A stretch of 64,000 nucleotides of DNA from Propionicicella superfundia DSM 22317 (GTDB lineage: Bacteria > Actinomycetota > Actinomycetes > Propionibacteriales > Propionibacteriaceae): assembly GCF_000423465.1 (NCBI RefSeq), contig NZ_AUIA01000012.1:62001-126000 (forward strand), written 5' to 3'. Shown piece by piece: positions 53,507-63,310 of this stretch (positions are counted from its first letter, which is position 1; the number at the start of each line of letters is the position of its first letter). The notes under the pieces are model-generated. The model was not told the origin of the DNA. It was given only the letters and a program-made list of their open reading frames with translations, and did no database searches. The translations under genes and the position numbers were made by a program.

Positions 53507-56503
53507 ATGATCACGCACGAGTCCGCGTTCGAGGCCAACATCGAGGCCCACCTGCTTGCGAACGCCTGGTCGGCTGTCCAGCCGGCTTCCTACGACCGCA
53601 AGCGGGGCGTGTTTTCTGATGAACTGGTCGCGTTCGTGCAGGCGTCCCAGCCGAAGGCCTGGGCCCAGTTGGTCGCCCGACACGGGGGCGAGGCGATGGC
53701 CAGACAGAACTTCACGAAGGTCGTCGTCGATGCCCTGGATCATCGAGGCACGATCAGTGTGCTGCGTGATCAGGTGAAGGATTCCGGCGTCCATGTGCGG
53801 TTGTGCTACTTCAAGCCGGCGAGCGGTCTCGATGACGCGCAGGTGGCACGGTACGCGGCGAATCGCCTGGCGGTCGTGCGGCAGTTACACCATTCCGAGT
53901 CCGACCAGGCTGACTCGCTGGACCTGACGTTGGTGGTGAACGGCATCCCGGTGGCGACGGCGGAACTGAAGAACCCGCTGACGCATCAAAACGTCGAGCA
54001 CGCGATGGCGCAGTACCGTTCCGACCGCAACCCGAACGACCTGATCTTCGCCAAGCGCACGCTGGTCCATTTCGCGGTCGATCCGCACCGGGTGGCGATG
54101 ACCACGCGGTTGGCGGGGCAGGAGACGGTGTTCCTGCCGTTCAACCAGGGCACCGCAGGCGGCGGGAGTCCGGGGGCGGCGGGGAATCCGCCCGCGGCGT
54201 CCGGCAGCTACCAGACGGCCTACTTGTGGGAGGAGGTGTGGCAGCGGGACGCGTGGCTCGACCTGCTGGGCTCGTTCGTCCACGCGCATGCCGGGGGCGT
54301 GTTGTTCCCGCGTTACCATCAGTGGCACGCGGTCCGGGCGATCCTGGCGGCGACGTACACCGACGGTGCCGGGGTGGATCGGCTGGTGCAGCACTCGGCG
54401 GGGTCGGGGAAGTCGAACACGATTGCGTGGACGGCGCACAAGTTGTCCCGGCTGCATGGCCCGGATGACCAGCCGATCTTCGACAAGGTCGTGGTGATCA
54501 CGGACCGTAAGGTGTTGGACCGGCAGTTGCAGGAGACGGTGGCCGGTTTGGATCACACGCCGGGCACGATCGTGCGGATCGATGAGAACTCCGCCCAGCT
54601 GAAGGCCGCACTTGAGGGTAACGCGGCGCGGATCATCATCACGACGTTGCAGAAGTTCCCGGTGGTGGCGGCCAAGGCGGCGGAGGAGGCCGCGGCCGGG
54701 GAGGCGTCCGGGGTGGTGGGGCGCCGGTTCGCGGTGATCGTGGACGAGGCGCACTCCTCGACGTCGGGGGATGCGGTGAAGCAGCTCAAGACGGTGTTGA
54801 AGGGCGGCAACGCGCTTGCGGACGCGGAGGCGTCGGAGTTGTTGGCGGATGAGGCAGCCGATCCGGACGCCGCGCTGCTCGCGAGCGCGGTGGCGAGGGG
54901 CAGGCAGAAGAACCTGTCGTTCTTTGCGTTCACCGCGACGCCGAAGCCGAAGACGCTGGAGACGTTCGGGCGCCTGGACGCCGACGGGCAGCGGCGTCCG
55001 TTCCACACGTATTCGATGCGCCAGGCGATCGAGGAGGGGTTCATCCTCGATGTGCTGGCGAACTACACGACGTACGCGACGTACTACAAGCTGGCGAACG
55101 CGCACCCGCGCAACGATCCGGAGATGAACGCGTCCAAGGCGAAGGCGGCGTTGGCGCGGTTCGTGTCGCTGCACCCGTACCAGTTGGAGCAGAAGGCCGA
55201 GGTGATCGTCGAGCACTTCCTGCAGAAGACGCAGGCGAAGATCGACGGCCGCGCGAAGGCGATGGTGGTGACCCGGTCCAGGTTGCACGCCGTGCGGACC
55301 AAGCAGGCGCTGGACGCGTACATCGCCCGGAAGGGCTACGACCAGGGCGCGTATCCGCTGCGGACGCTGGTGGCGTTCTCGGGGACGGTCACCGACCCGG
55401 ACGCGGCCGGTCTCACGTGGACCGAGGCGGGCATCAACGGGTTCTCCGAGCCCCAGCTGCCGAAGAAGTTCCACGGCGACGATTGCCAGGTGCTTGTGGT
55501 GGCCGAGAAGTATCAGACCGGGTTCGACGAGCCGTTGCTGCACACCATGTACGTGGACAAGAAGCTGGCCGGGGTGAAGGCCGTGCAGACGTTGTCGCGG
55601 CTCAACCGCACCCATCCGGGTAAGCAGGACACGTTCGTGCTCGACTTCGCCAACTCCGCCGAGGAGATCAAGGCCGCGTTCGAGCCGTTCTATGAGGAGT
55701 CGTTCGCGACCCCCACGGACCCGAACGTGCTCTACGCCATGGAGCACGACCTGCTCGCCGCCCAAGTCGTGTCGGCCGAGGAGATGGACGCCGCCGTCGC
55801 GGCCCTGCTGTCGGAGGACCCGGCCCGCCAGCCGGAGATCTATGGCAACCTCGACCCGGCCGTGGGCCGCTTCGCAGCCCTGGAGGACGATGCCCAGGAG
55901 TCGTTCCGGACCACGCTGCGGCACTTCTGTCGGGCGTACGCCTTCGTCGCCCAGGTGATGCCGTTCACCGACGCCGATCTGGAGCGGCTGTTCCTGTACG
56001 GACGCCTGCTGCTGCTCGAGCTGCCGCCCGGAGACACCGACCCGACGCCCCAACTGAGCAAATCGGTGCAGCTGACTCACCTGCGGATCGCCGTCACCTC
56101 CGACGCAGCGATCGCCCTGACCGCGTCCGACGAGCCGGGGACGGCCCTGCCCGGCGCGGGGAAGGGGCCGCAGACCGAACCGGTGATGGACAAGCTGTCG
56201 GCGTTGATCTCGGCGATGAACGACAAGTACGGCGCCGACCTCGGCGAAGCCGACAAGGTGTGGGTCGACCAGCAGTGGGTCGTGGTCAAGGGCGACGACG
56301 ACATGCGCGCCGTAGCCGAGAACAACGACAAAGGCCAGTACCGACTCGTGCTGGAACAGAAGATCAAGGACCTCCTTGTCGACCGGCACGAGAAGAACGG
56401 CATGCTGTTCGACCTGTTCTTCGCCAACCCCGATTTCCAGGTCTCGCTGGTCAACTACCTGATCGGCACCTACGACGAGTTCCGGCGAGAAGTTGTCGGG
56501 TGA
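53507..56503 (+). CDS. hsdR: Type I restriction endonuclease subunit HsdR
   Basis: A 998-residue motor nuclease. The PD-(D/E)xK nuclease segment is DLTLVVNGIPVATAELKNP. The SF2 motor has Walker A HSAGSGKSNT (about residue 299), Walker B VIVDEAHSS, motif III FFAFTATPKP and motif VI LSRLNRTHPGK. It is 8 bases after hsdS. With HsdM and HsdS it makes a complete type I system that translocates and cuts unmodified DNA. All motifs are intact. Confidence 0.96.
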   Translation: MITHESAFEANIEAHLLANAWSAVQPASYDRKRGVFSDELVAFVQASQPKAWAQLVARHGGEAMARQNFTKVVVDALDHRGTISVLRDQVKDSGVHVRLCYFKPASGLDDAQVARYAANRLAVVRQLHHSESDQADSLDLTLVVNGIPVATAELKNPLTHQNVEHAMAQYRSDRNPNDLIFAKRTLVHFAVDPHRVAMTTRLAGQETVFLPFNQGTAGGGSPGAAGNPPAASGSYQTAYLWEEVWQRDAWLDLLGSFVHAHAGGVLFPRYHQWHAVRAILAATYTDGAGVDRLVQHSAGSGKSNTIAWTAHKLSRLHGPDDQPIFDKVVVITDRKVLDRQLQETVAGLDHTPGTIVRIDENSAQLKAALEGNAARIIITTLQKFPVVAAKAAEEAAAGEASGVVGRRFAVIVDEAHSSTSGDAVKQLKTVLKGGNALADAEASELLADEAADPDAALLASAVARGRQKNLSFFAFTATPKPKTLETFGRLDADGQRRPFHTYSMRQAIEEGFILDVLANYTTYATYYKLANAHPRNDPEMNASKAKAALARFVSLHPYQLEQKAEVIVEHFLQKTQAKIDGRAKAMVVTRSRLHAVRTKQALDAYIARKGYDQGAYPLRTLVAFSGTVTDPDAAGLTWTEAGINGFSEPQLPKKFHGDDCQVLVVAEKYQTGFDEPLLHTMYVDKKLAGVKAVQTLSRLNRTHPGKQDTFVLDFANSAEEIKAAFEPFYEESFATPTDPNVLYAMEHDLLAAQVVSAEEMDAAVAALLSEDPARQPEIYGNLDPAVGRFAALEDDAQESFRTTLRHFCRAYAFVAQVMPFTDADLERLFLYGRLLLLELPPGDTDPTPQLSKSVQLTHLRIAVTSDAAIALTASDEPGTALPGAGKGPQTEPVMDKLSALISAMNDKYGADLGEADKVWVDQQWVVVKGDDDMRAVAENNDKGQYRLVLEQKIKDLLVDRHEKNGMLFDLFFANPDFQVSLVNYLIGTYDEFRREVVG

Positions 56504-56521
56504 GGACGATAGCGTCGAATC

Positions 56522-57427
56522 ATGGGAGGCAAACAGCTACGACTGTTTCTCGTCGACGGGACGCCGGGGGGCCTCACGACGGCCCAGATCATGAACTGGA
56601 CCGGACAGGTTCTCTCCGGACGCCGCTCCGACCTTGCGGACCTGCTGAGGCGCCCGGAAGCCCAACGCCCCGGCGTCTACTTGCTCCTGGGCGACGATGA
56701 GACCGCGATCGGGGGCGTTCGGTGCTACGTCGGCGAAGCCGAGGACGTCGCCGATCGCCTGCGGAACCATCAGCGCAACAAGGAGTTCTGGGACCGGGTG
56801 GTGGTCATCACGTCCACCGATGAGAACCTGACCAAGGGCCACATCCGCTACCTCGAGGCACGCTTGATCGAGCTAGCGACCCGGGCCGCTCGGGTCGAAC
56901 TCGAGAACGGTACTCAGCCACCCCGCGCACCACTGCCCGAGGCCGATCGGTCCGACATGGACTACTTCGTCGACCAACTGCACGTCATCCTGCCGGTGCT
57001 GGGGATCAACGCGATCCGGGTGCGTGAGCAACAGCCACTCGTCGCCACCGCGGCGGCGGACCAAGTCTCGCCCATCTTCCGGCTCACCCACTCCAAGCTC
57101 GGGGTGGACGCCCGCGCCCAGCAGGTAGACGGCGAGTTCACGATGCTCGCCAGCTCGGTGATTGTCGCGACAGTTCGCGAGAGCGCTCGGTACTCCCCAA
57201 GCACGGCCCGCGCGTACGCGTCCTACAGGGCGTTGCACGAGAAGCTCGTCGCCAACGGCACCATCGTCGTCGAAGACGGACACGGACGCCTCACCCGCGA
57301 CGCAGTCTTCTCCTCGCCCTCAACCGCGGGGGCCATCGCCCTCGGGCGCTCCTGCAACGGGCGCGACGCGTGGATCTCTGCTGACGGCGAAACATTCGGC
57401 CGCTGGGAAAGCCGAGGCGTGGAGTAG
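56522..57427 (+). CDS. GIY-YIG nuclease-fold protein with C-terminal DUF4357
   Basis: A 301-residue protein. A GIY-YIG-like start (GVYLLLGDDETAIGGVRCYVGEAEDVADRLRNH, about 50-85 in total) gives the GVY/YVG pair and the helix Arg. The C-terminal ~60 residues (VFSSPSTAGAIALGRSCNGRDAW) match DUF4357. Such proteins often flank type I restriction systems, where they may add nuclease activity or act on branched DNA. It begins 18 bases after hsdR, so it is co-transcribed. Confidence 0.8.
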   Translation: MGGKQLRLFLVDGTPGGLTTAQIMNWTGQVLSGRRSDLADLLRRPEAQRPGVYLLLGDDETAIGGVRCYVGEAEDVADRLRNHQRNKEFWDRVVVITSTDENLTKGHIRYLEARLIELATRAARVELENGTQPPRAPLPEADRSDMDYFVDQLHVILPVLGINAIRVREQQPLVATAAADQVSPIFRLTHSKLGVDARAQQVDGEFTMLASSVIVATVRESARYSPSTARAYASYRALHEKLVANGTIVVEDGHGRLTRDAVFSSPSTAGAIALGRSCNGRDAWISADGETFGRWESRGVE

Positions 57428-57475
57428 GAACAGAGCCGTGCACACGGAGTCCCAATCGATGGCGAGGAGGTTTGC

Positions 57476-58963
57476 ATGAGTTCCGGGTCGGCGGTGATCG
57501 GTCCCTTCTGGGGTGGACTCGAGTCCCGTCACGCAGGACGCTATCCGTTGTCCGTCGAGCGTCATGCCCTGGTCCAAGTGGCTCGCCTGCTCCCCGGGGT
57601 GACGACCGTGACTCCCCACGCTCGCTACTTCACACTGCACGCGCTCGTCGCCCACGAGGCCCACCGGCGTGGCCTCGTTGCGGCCGAAGCCCAGGAGCTT
57701 CTGCGGCGCGCCGAGGTGGTTCTGGCCGCCATCACGCTGAAACACGGGGCACATCCGGGCATGTCGGCCCCCCACGGCGCGGACATCATCCGGGCGGCGA
57801 TGAGCTCCGGTTCGCTGGACATCGCCCAGCTTTCTAGGCCTGGGACCTACGCCCAGGCCAGCTGGGGCTTCTGGGGCCCGTATCGAGGCTCCGAGTCATT
57901 GCTGGGCCTCACCAAGTGGGAGGCGTCCAACATCGCCCCGGGCGTTGGCCTCAAGCTCGACGAGGTACGTGTGGCTCTCGAACCGGTCTTGGACTTGGCT
58001 GCCCATGATGTCGTCGACAACGGGGATCTCGGGGCTTGCCTGGGATGTTGCCTGTGTGGATGCGCGGACGCCGCTGACGGCAGGCTGCTTCGCGGCCTCC
58101 TGGTTCCGACGAACCCAGATCCCCGCTCCAATGGAGGGCGGAGGTCAGCCACCATTCGCTTGATCCTGCGAATCCTGCAGCTGCACGAGGTGCGGTCGGT
58201 CACCCGAGACGCATGGCCGATCCTGGCCTATGACCAATCCCTGACCGATGACCCCCTATGCGCATCACTCGACATCGCTGACGCTTGGCGGGGAGTGGTT
58301 CTACGAAACCGTTCAGTGCTCGCTTGGCGGGACCTGTGGGCGGAGCTAGTGAACTCGATCGCAGGGCTCACCACGATCGCCAGCTTGGGTGACGTTCTGG
58401 CTGAGGCCCTGCCATCGGGGACCATCGATTCCTACTGCGAGTCGTTACCCGACGTCGGAGATCGGGACAGGCTCCTGCCAGCGGAGATAGACCCAGCATT
58501 AGTCGCGCGAAACGTCCTTGACCGCTCCCTCGCCCTGCTCCTGCTGGGCGGATCACGAGTGCAACGACTGCCGGACCGCGTCGCGGCCTACTTCCAAGAT
58601 CCCAGCGAAGGGATGCAGGAACTGGCCCCCTCATGGGTGGCGGAGTGGCGGGCAGAGTGGAGTGCCCGGTCTCTGCCCGACTTCGCGCGCTGGCTGGTCG
58701 GGGTCCTGGTTGCCCGGTCGCAAAGGATCGCGCTGATGAAGGCTTCGTTCTCCCGGAAGTCGGGAACCTTCCGGGTGCCGGCGCGCGTGTTCGTCCGTGA
58801 CGGCCTGATCTTCAGGGACAGCAGCGAAAGCGGAGGGGCCGTGAGCCTCCGGTGGGATCAATTGACCTCGGTGATGGCGGGTGCCGGGCTCTGCTTGGCA
58901 TCACGCAAGGACGAAGCGCTTGTCTGGCGTCCAACCCAACGCGGAGAGGCGCTGCTCGGATGA
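57476..58963 (+). CDS. Unrecognised Cys-rich protein of the defence operon (495 aa)
   Basis: A 495-residue protein. I do not recognise the family. The N-terminal part (TPHARYFTLHALVAHEAHRR and surrounding, about 45-70) is helical and resembles a group of uncharacterised proteins that accompany PLD nucleases, but this is a weak impression. A dense cluster of Cys at 188, 191, 192, 194 and 196 (ACLGCCLCGCA) could bind metal. The C-terminus is beta-rich. It overlaps the next gene by 4 bases (ATGA), so the two are coupled and may form a two-component effector. No membrane segment is seen. Confidence 0.6.
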   Translation: MSSGSAVIGPFWGGLESRHAGRYPLSVERHALVQVARLLPGVTTVTPHARYFTLHALVAHEAHRRGLVAAEAQELLRRAEVVLAAITLKHGAHPGMSAPHGADIIRAAMSSGSLDIAQLSRPGTYAQASWGFWGPYRGSESLLGLTKWEASNIAPGVGLKLDEVRVALEPVLDLAAHDVVDNGDLGACLGCCLCGCADAADGRLLRGLLVPTNPDPRSNGGRRSATIRLILRILQLHEVRSVTRDAWPILAYDQSLTDDPLCASLDIADAWRGVVLRNRSVLAWRDLWAELVNSIAGLTTIASLGDVLAEALPSGTIDSYCESLPDVGDRDRLLPAEIDPALVARNVLDRSLALLLLGGSRVQRLPDRVAAYFQDPSEGMQELAPSWVAEWRAEWSARSLPDFARWLVGVLVARSQRIALMKASFSRKSGTFRVPARVFVRDGLIFRDSSESGGAVSLRWDQLTSVMAGAGLCLASRKDEALVWRPTQRGEALLG

Positions 58964-59889
58964 ATCCGGACACGGTCCAGCAAGTAGCGAATCCGCTGCC
59001 GTTCCTCCTCAACGAGGAAGCGCACGGCGACCACCAAGCCACCGAAGCGGTATTCCTGACCTTCAACGCCGACCCGGGCTTCTTCGAAGCTCGCATCCTT
59101 GGCGCATGCGTAAGCGCCGGCGCACGGGTCTGTCTGATAGGCGACGGCTCGGTGTGGAACCCGGATCCGTACGCCACCAAGCACGCCGGGAGGGACTACC
59201 ACATCGGGTTGGTCACGCGACCCGGCGCCTTCCACCCCAAGCTCGTGTTGCTGGTAGGCCCGAAGAGGGCCCTCGTGGCGGTGGGGTCCGGCAACGTGAC
59301 CATGGGCGGCTGGCAGCACAACGCAGAGACCTGGACCATCCTGTATGGCGATCTCGTCGAAGCACCCGCAGCAATGGCTCAGATCGCCGACGTGGTTGAC
59401 GACATCACTGGCGAAGGGGTTGACCTTCTGGCAGCCGAGTCGCTGACCCGGGCGTCCAGACAACTGAAGGCGCTCCTGGCGGGCTGCGCGAACGTGCTCG
59501 ACTCGGGCCACCAGATTGTATCGAGCACCAGAGGCCCCATCATCGAACAACTGCCGACAACGAAGGCGGAGGAACTCCGGCTCTACGCGCCGTTCCACGA
59601 CGACGCGTCACGAGGGGTCGCCGCGGTCATCCAGCGGCTGCGACCCAGCCACGTGACGGTCATGGTGCAACCTGGCTGGACGGTGCTCAACCCCACTGCC
59701 CTGGAGCAAGTCCTTCGAGCGAGTCACGTCGACTGGGAGATTGTGGAAGACGCCGAGTTGTCCCGTACAAGGCTGCGATACCGACACGGCAAGCTCATCG
59801 AGTGGACCACGCCGGACGGGCAGGTCTTCGCACTGACTGGTAGCCCCAACCTGTCGTATGCAGCGCTGTGCGCGACGAGCGGAAGTTGA
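58960..59889 (+). pseudogene. 5' part of a phospholipase-D-fold gene, interrupted by an IS256 element
   Basis: This is the N-terminal portion (about 308 genuine codons to base 59884, then one to two codons of the IS) of a PLD/HKD-superfamily protein. Motif 1 is FHPKLVLL, with GSGNVTMGGW after it, and motif 2 is RHGKLIEW followed by LTGSPNLSYAAL; the H-x-K and G-S-x-N pairs needed for nuclease/phosphodiesterase activity are present. It starts at ATG 58960, coupled to the 495-residue gene. The true continuation is at 61536. A truncated product of 309 residues could still be made. Confidence 0.85.
59876..59884. repeat. Left target-site duplication of the IS256 element
   Basis: CGAGCGGAA here is repeated at 61527-61535, immediately outside the right end of the element. 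A tenth base (G) also matches. This length is characteristic of IS256-family insertions. Confidence 0.9.
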
Positions 59890-60016
59890 GTCCCGCATAG
59901 TGGTGTAGCGCGGTTCCCGTGATCCTGTTGTTCGGCATGTCGCCGGACGTGGACGCGGTCATCGCGTGATCCTTCGAGTGAACCTCTCACAGCACTCTCG
60001 AAAGGAAACATCCACG

Positions 60017-61267
60017 ATGACCGCTCCTCATATTGTCGACCCTGGCCGGCTGCTTGGCGAAGCCCTGTCCGACGCGTCACCGGACCTGATGCGCCAGCTG
60101 TTGGCGACGGTGATCAACGCGTTGCTGTCCGCGGAGGCGGACGCGATCTGTGGCGCCGAGTGGGGTCAGCCCAGCCCTGATCGGACCGCGCAGCGTAACG
60201 GGTACCGGCACCGCGAGCTGGACACCCGGGTCGGCACGATCGACGTCGAGATCCCGAAGCTGCGGACCGGGACCTACTTCCCGGAATGGCTGATGGAACG
60301 GCGTAAGCGGGCCGAGTCGGCGCTGATCTCGGTGGTGGCGACCTGCTACTTGCTCGGCGTCTCGACCCGCCGGATGGACAAACTTGTCCAGTCTTTGGGG
60401 ATCACCAGCTTGTCGAAGTCGCAGGTCTCCAGGATGGCGGCCGACCTGGACGCCCAGGTCGGCGCGTTCCGGACCCGCCGACTCGATGATGCCGGGTCGT
60501 TCACCTTCGTGGCCGCGGACGCACTCACGATGAAGGTCCGCGAAGCCGGCAGGGTGATCAACGCCGTGGTGCTGGTGGCGACCGGGGTGAACGCTGATGG
60601 GCACCGCGAGGTTCTCGGGGTGAAGGTGGCCACGTCGGAGACCGGCCCGGCGTGGAACAGCTTCTTCGCTGACCTGGTCGCCCGCGGCCTGTCCGGGGTG
60701 ATGCTCGTCACCAGCGACGCTCACGCCGGCCTTGTCGAGGCGATCGCGGCGAACCTGCCCGGCGCGGCCTGGCAACGCTGCCGCACCCACTACGCCGCCA
60801 ATCTCATGTCGGTGTGCCCCAAGAGCAGCTGGCCTGCGGTGAAGGCCCTGTTGCACTCGGTGTACGACCAGCCCGACGCCAAAGCCGTCCACGCCCAGTA
60901 CGACAAGATGCTCGACACCCTCGACGGCAAGCTGCCCGACGTGGTTGACCACCTCGACGCGGCCCGGGCCGACGTGCTCGCGTTCACCGCCTTCCCCAAA
61001 GAGCTGTGGCGACAGATCTGGTCGAACAACCCCAACGAACGCCTCAACCGCGAGATCCGGCGCCGTACCGACGTCGTCGGCATCTTCCCCGACCGCGACA
61101 GCGTGACCCGGCTCGTCGGTGCCGTCCTGGCCGAACAACACGACGAATGGGCCGAAGGCCGCCGCTACCTCGGCCTCGACGTCCTCGCCCGCTCACGCAT
61201 GAGGCCCGCACCCGCCACCACGACCACCGAGGTCACCCTGCCCGAACTCGAGGAGGCCGCAGCATGA
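60017..61267 (+). CDS. IS256-family (mutator-type) transposase
   Basis: A 416-residue DDE transposase from ATG 60017 behind AAAGGAAA. Conserved blocks include [20 protein letters not shown], a first acidic residue in [26 protein letters not shown], and [21 protein letters not shown] with the final Glu/Arg patch. It moves the element by copy-out. The protein looks intact, so the element may still be mobile. Confidence 0.95.
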   Translation: MTAPHIVDPGRLLGEALSDASPDLMRQLLATVINALLSAEADAICGAEWGQPSPDRTAQRNGYRHRELDTRVGTIDVEIPKLRTGTYFPEWLMERRKRAESALISVVATCYLLGVSTRRMDKLVQSLGITSLSKSQVSRMAADLDAQVGAFRTRRLDDAGSFTFVAADALTMKVREAGRVINAVVLVATGVNADGHREVLGVKVATSETGPAWNSFFADLVARGLSGVMLVTSDAHAGLVEAIAANLPGAAWQRCRTHYAANLMSVCPKSSWPAVKALLHSVYDQPDAKAVHAQYDKMLDTLDGKLPDVVDHLDAARADVLAFTAFPKELWRQIWSNNPNERLNREIRRRTDVVGIFPDRDSVTRLVGAVLAEQHDEWAEGRRYLGLDVLARSRMRPAPATTTTEVTLPELEEAAA

Positions 61268-61477
61268 CCCGCCGACCCAAGATCCTCGCCCAAGGACCCG
61301 GCTACACCCAGGCCGAGTACCTGACCACGCTGGCCGCCGGCCACGAGACCGGCTGGTGGGACGAAAACGGCGTCCCCGCACCCTGGCCCGACGACTTCCT
61401 CGACCCCCCACAGCGGCTGGCACACCGGCACCCTCGACCCCGTCATCACACTCAACCCAGGAGAACAACCCTTCTGA
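61264..61477 (+). pseudogene. IS accessory ORF, frameshifted
   Basis: It starts at ATG 61264 overlapping the transposase stop. The first ~47 codons look real (GYTQAEYLTTLAAGHETGWW, then PAPWPDDFLDP). After a run of six C at 61404-61409 the good sequence continues in the +1 frame as SGWHTGTLDPVITLNPGEQP to a TGA at 61475. A five-C run would join the two halves. Either the gene is frameshifted or the run length is a sequencing error. Unshifted, translation ends at 61524 inside the right inverted repeat. Function is unknown. Confidence 0.6.
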
Positions 61478-61526
61478 CCCGAGCTCTCGAAGGATCAGCG
61501 GCTACACCACTTCCGGGGACTTGACC

Positions 61527-61535
61527 CGAGCGGAA
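61527..61535. repeat. Right target-site duplication of the IS256 element
   Basis: CGAGCGGAA, identical to 59876-59884. Together they define the insertion point. Confidence 0.9.
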
Positions 61536-63310
61536 GCGGTAACACCGAGATTGCCATTCTTGCCCGGGTCCAGGAATCGCTCTTCCCTCCATGCGCTCCG
61601 CTGAGCATCGCACAGGTGCCTCGCGTGAGCATCTCTGGCCCTGAGGAACAGAGAGCGGGCGCTCCAGCAGCACATCCGCTCCTGCTGTCGGCGGTGATGA
61701 CCGGTTCGGATCTGAGCCTGACGCTGAACCGCCCTCTGGCGTCACCGGGGGCGCTCGAGCTGTCCCTGCGAAGCGAGGCTCCAGGCATCTGGTCAGCGCT
61801 CGGGCAAGTGCCGGCCGGCACCTCGACGCCAATCGTGCGGGTGGCAGACCCCGTCCCAGCCAACAGCCGCCTCAGACTGCTCTCGTACGATGCCGAGGGC
61901 GCGGAGCATGCTGGCCGGCTCGTCTTCGTGACCGACAAGGTCAGCGTGAGCCGACGTCAGGTCGTGACGATCAAGTCTCGAACGACCACCATCAAACCGA
62001 GTGACTTGTTCGGTTCCGACTTGACCGTCATTGCGGCCCTGGCGAGCGACTTGGCGGACCTCGCCAGCGATCTCTCGGCCTCCAAGGCTCCCCGAGTGAC
62101 GCCCGGCTCAGACGCCCTCCCCGGGCAGCCCGAGCCTGCACGGGACACGGACTCCAGCGATTGGCTCTGGTGCCAAGAGCAAGCCGCGGCCCACCACGGC
62201 CGGTCTCTGGCCGCGTTCGGGCTCGGCATGCCAGCACCTCCAAGCACACCCAATGGTGAACACCTGGCTTGGGAGGACACTCTCGTCGAGGATGCCGAGG
62301 CAGGGCTGTCCGACGACACAGCGGAGACCGTCGACGCCGACCCAGACGTTGTGGACGAGACGCCGCTGGATCCACCAGATCACACCGGTGATCATGATGA
62401 CATTCGTATCGCGCGCCGCCGCCGGATCGCCAAGTGGGCCGACGTGATCAACACCGTGCCGGTGGCCTCGAGCCTGATTGTCCTTCGACTGTCCATGATC
62501 TGGTGGTCGGCAGGTGATTGGGACGCAGAGGATCCAGAACCTCAACGCGTCATCGCCACGATGCTGAAAGCCATCTCGCGGCGCGATACGCGCAACATGA
62601 AGGAAGTCGACGAGCGGGTTGCCAGCCTTGGTCTAGTGGCGCTAACCCTGATGCGAGATAGGGTCGATCTGACCATACGAGACGAGAAGGCGCTGCGGTT
62701 CCTCCGACTTCGCGACGAGCTCGCCTACTGGGTTCTGGACGCACGCCGCGACCTGGTGGAGGAGTACTGCAAGCTCCTGAGAAGACCTTCCGGCATGCCC
62801 GTTGATCCCGAACAAGTCATGGAGAACGTCGCCGAATGGTCACAGGAAGACCCCTACGCGGACGTCGTCGCTGACTTGGAGAGCGCTGGATACTCGGTCA
62901 CTCGTCCCGGAAAGAGACTCCTCTGCGTCTCCGGCGACTTCCGCGATCCTGATCGCGTGGCCCGATTGGCAGCGGGCCATGTGCCGGAGAGCAGCCTGCC
63001 GATCGGGGTGTGGGCAGTCAGCCAAGTCGGCAAAGGATGGGCCCTCGTCATCTGGGATCGGCCGAACCTCGTCAAAGCCGTCAACTCCGGCACGGCCCCA
63101 ACGCGCTGGCGTCACCAACAACTGGGACCACTGCTCGGCCCCATCACCTCGATGGAGGATGGAAGCCATCTGGGCCTTGTTCGACACGGACGGCTTGTGG
63201 ACGCGCCACTCATTGCACACGAACTAATGGGGGAGCTCGGCGTCGCTTCACCGCACCCGCCCGCGGAAGGGCTTCTCGGTGTCGCAGGTGCAGATCACGT
63301 CCTCAGCTGA
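61536..63310 (+). pseudogene. 3' part of the interrupted PLD-fold gene
   Basis: After the right target duplication the frame of the upstream part resumes at 61536 without a stop and continues for about 590 codons to 63310. The joint reads SYAALCATSGSGNTEIAILA across the deleted element. The portion has a beta-rich middle, a highly acidic linker (about SDDTAETVDADPDVVDE), then a helical and mixed C-terminus; I recognise no catalytic motif. GTG 61616 could start a separate 564-residue product, but the original protein would have 899 residues. Confidence 0.85.

Larger units (their letters stand above)
59885..61526 (+). mobile_element. IS256-family insertion sequence (~1.64 kb)
   Basis: The element has imperfect terminal inverted repeats (59885-59909 and 61501-61525, 19 of 25 matching, sharing AGTGGTGTAGC inside), flanking 9-bp target duplications, one mutator-type transposase and a small downstream frame. 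Its insertion splits the PLD-fold gene. The exact outermost base is uncertain by one because the duplication can be read as 9 or 10 bp. Confidence 0.9.

Noticed and set aside
61616-63310. The region after the IS as an independent gene
   Set aside because: It is in frame with the upstream PLD fragment across the target duplication, so its GTG start is more likely internal to an interrupted gene, although residual expression cannot be excluded.
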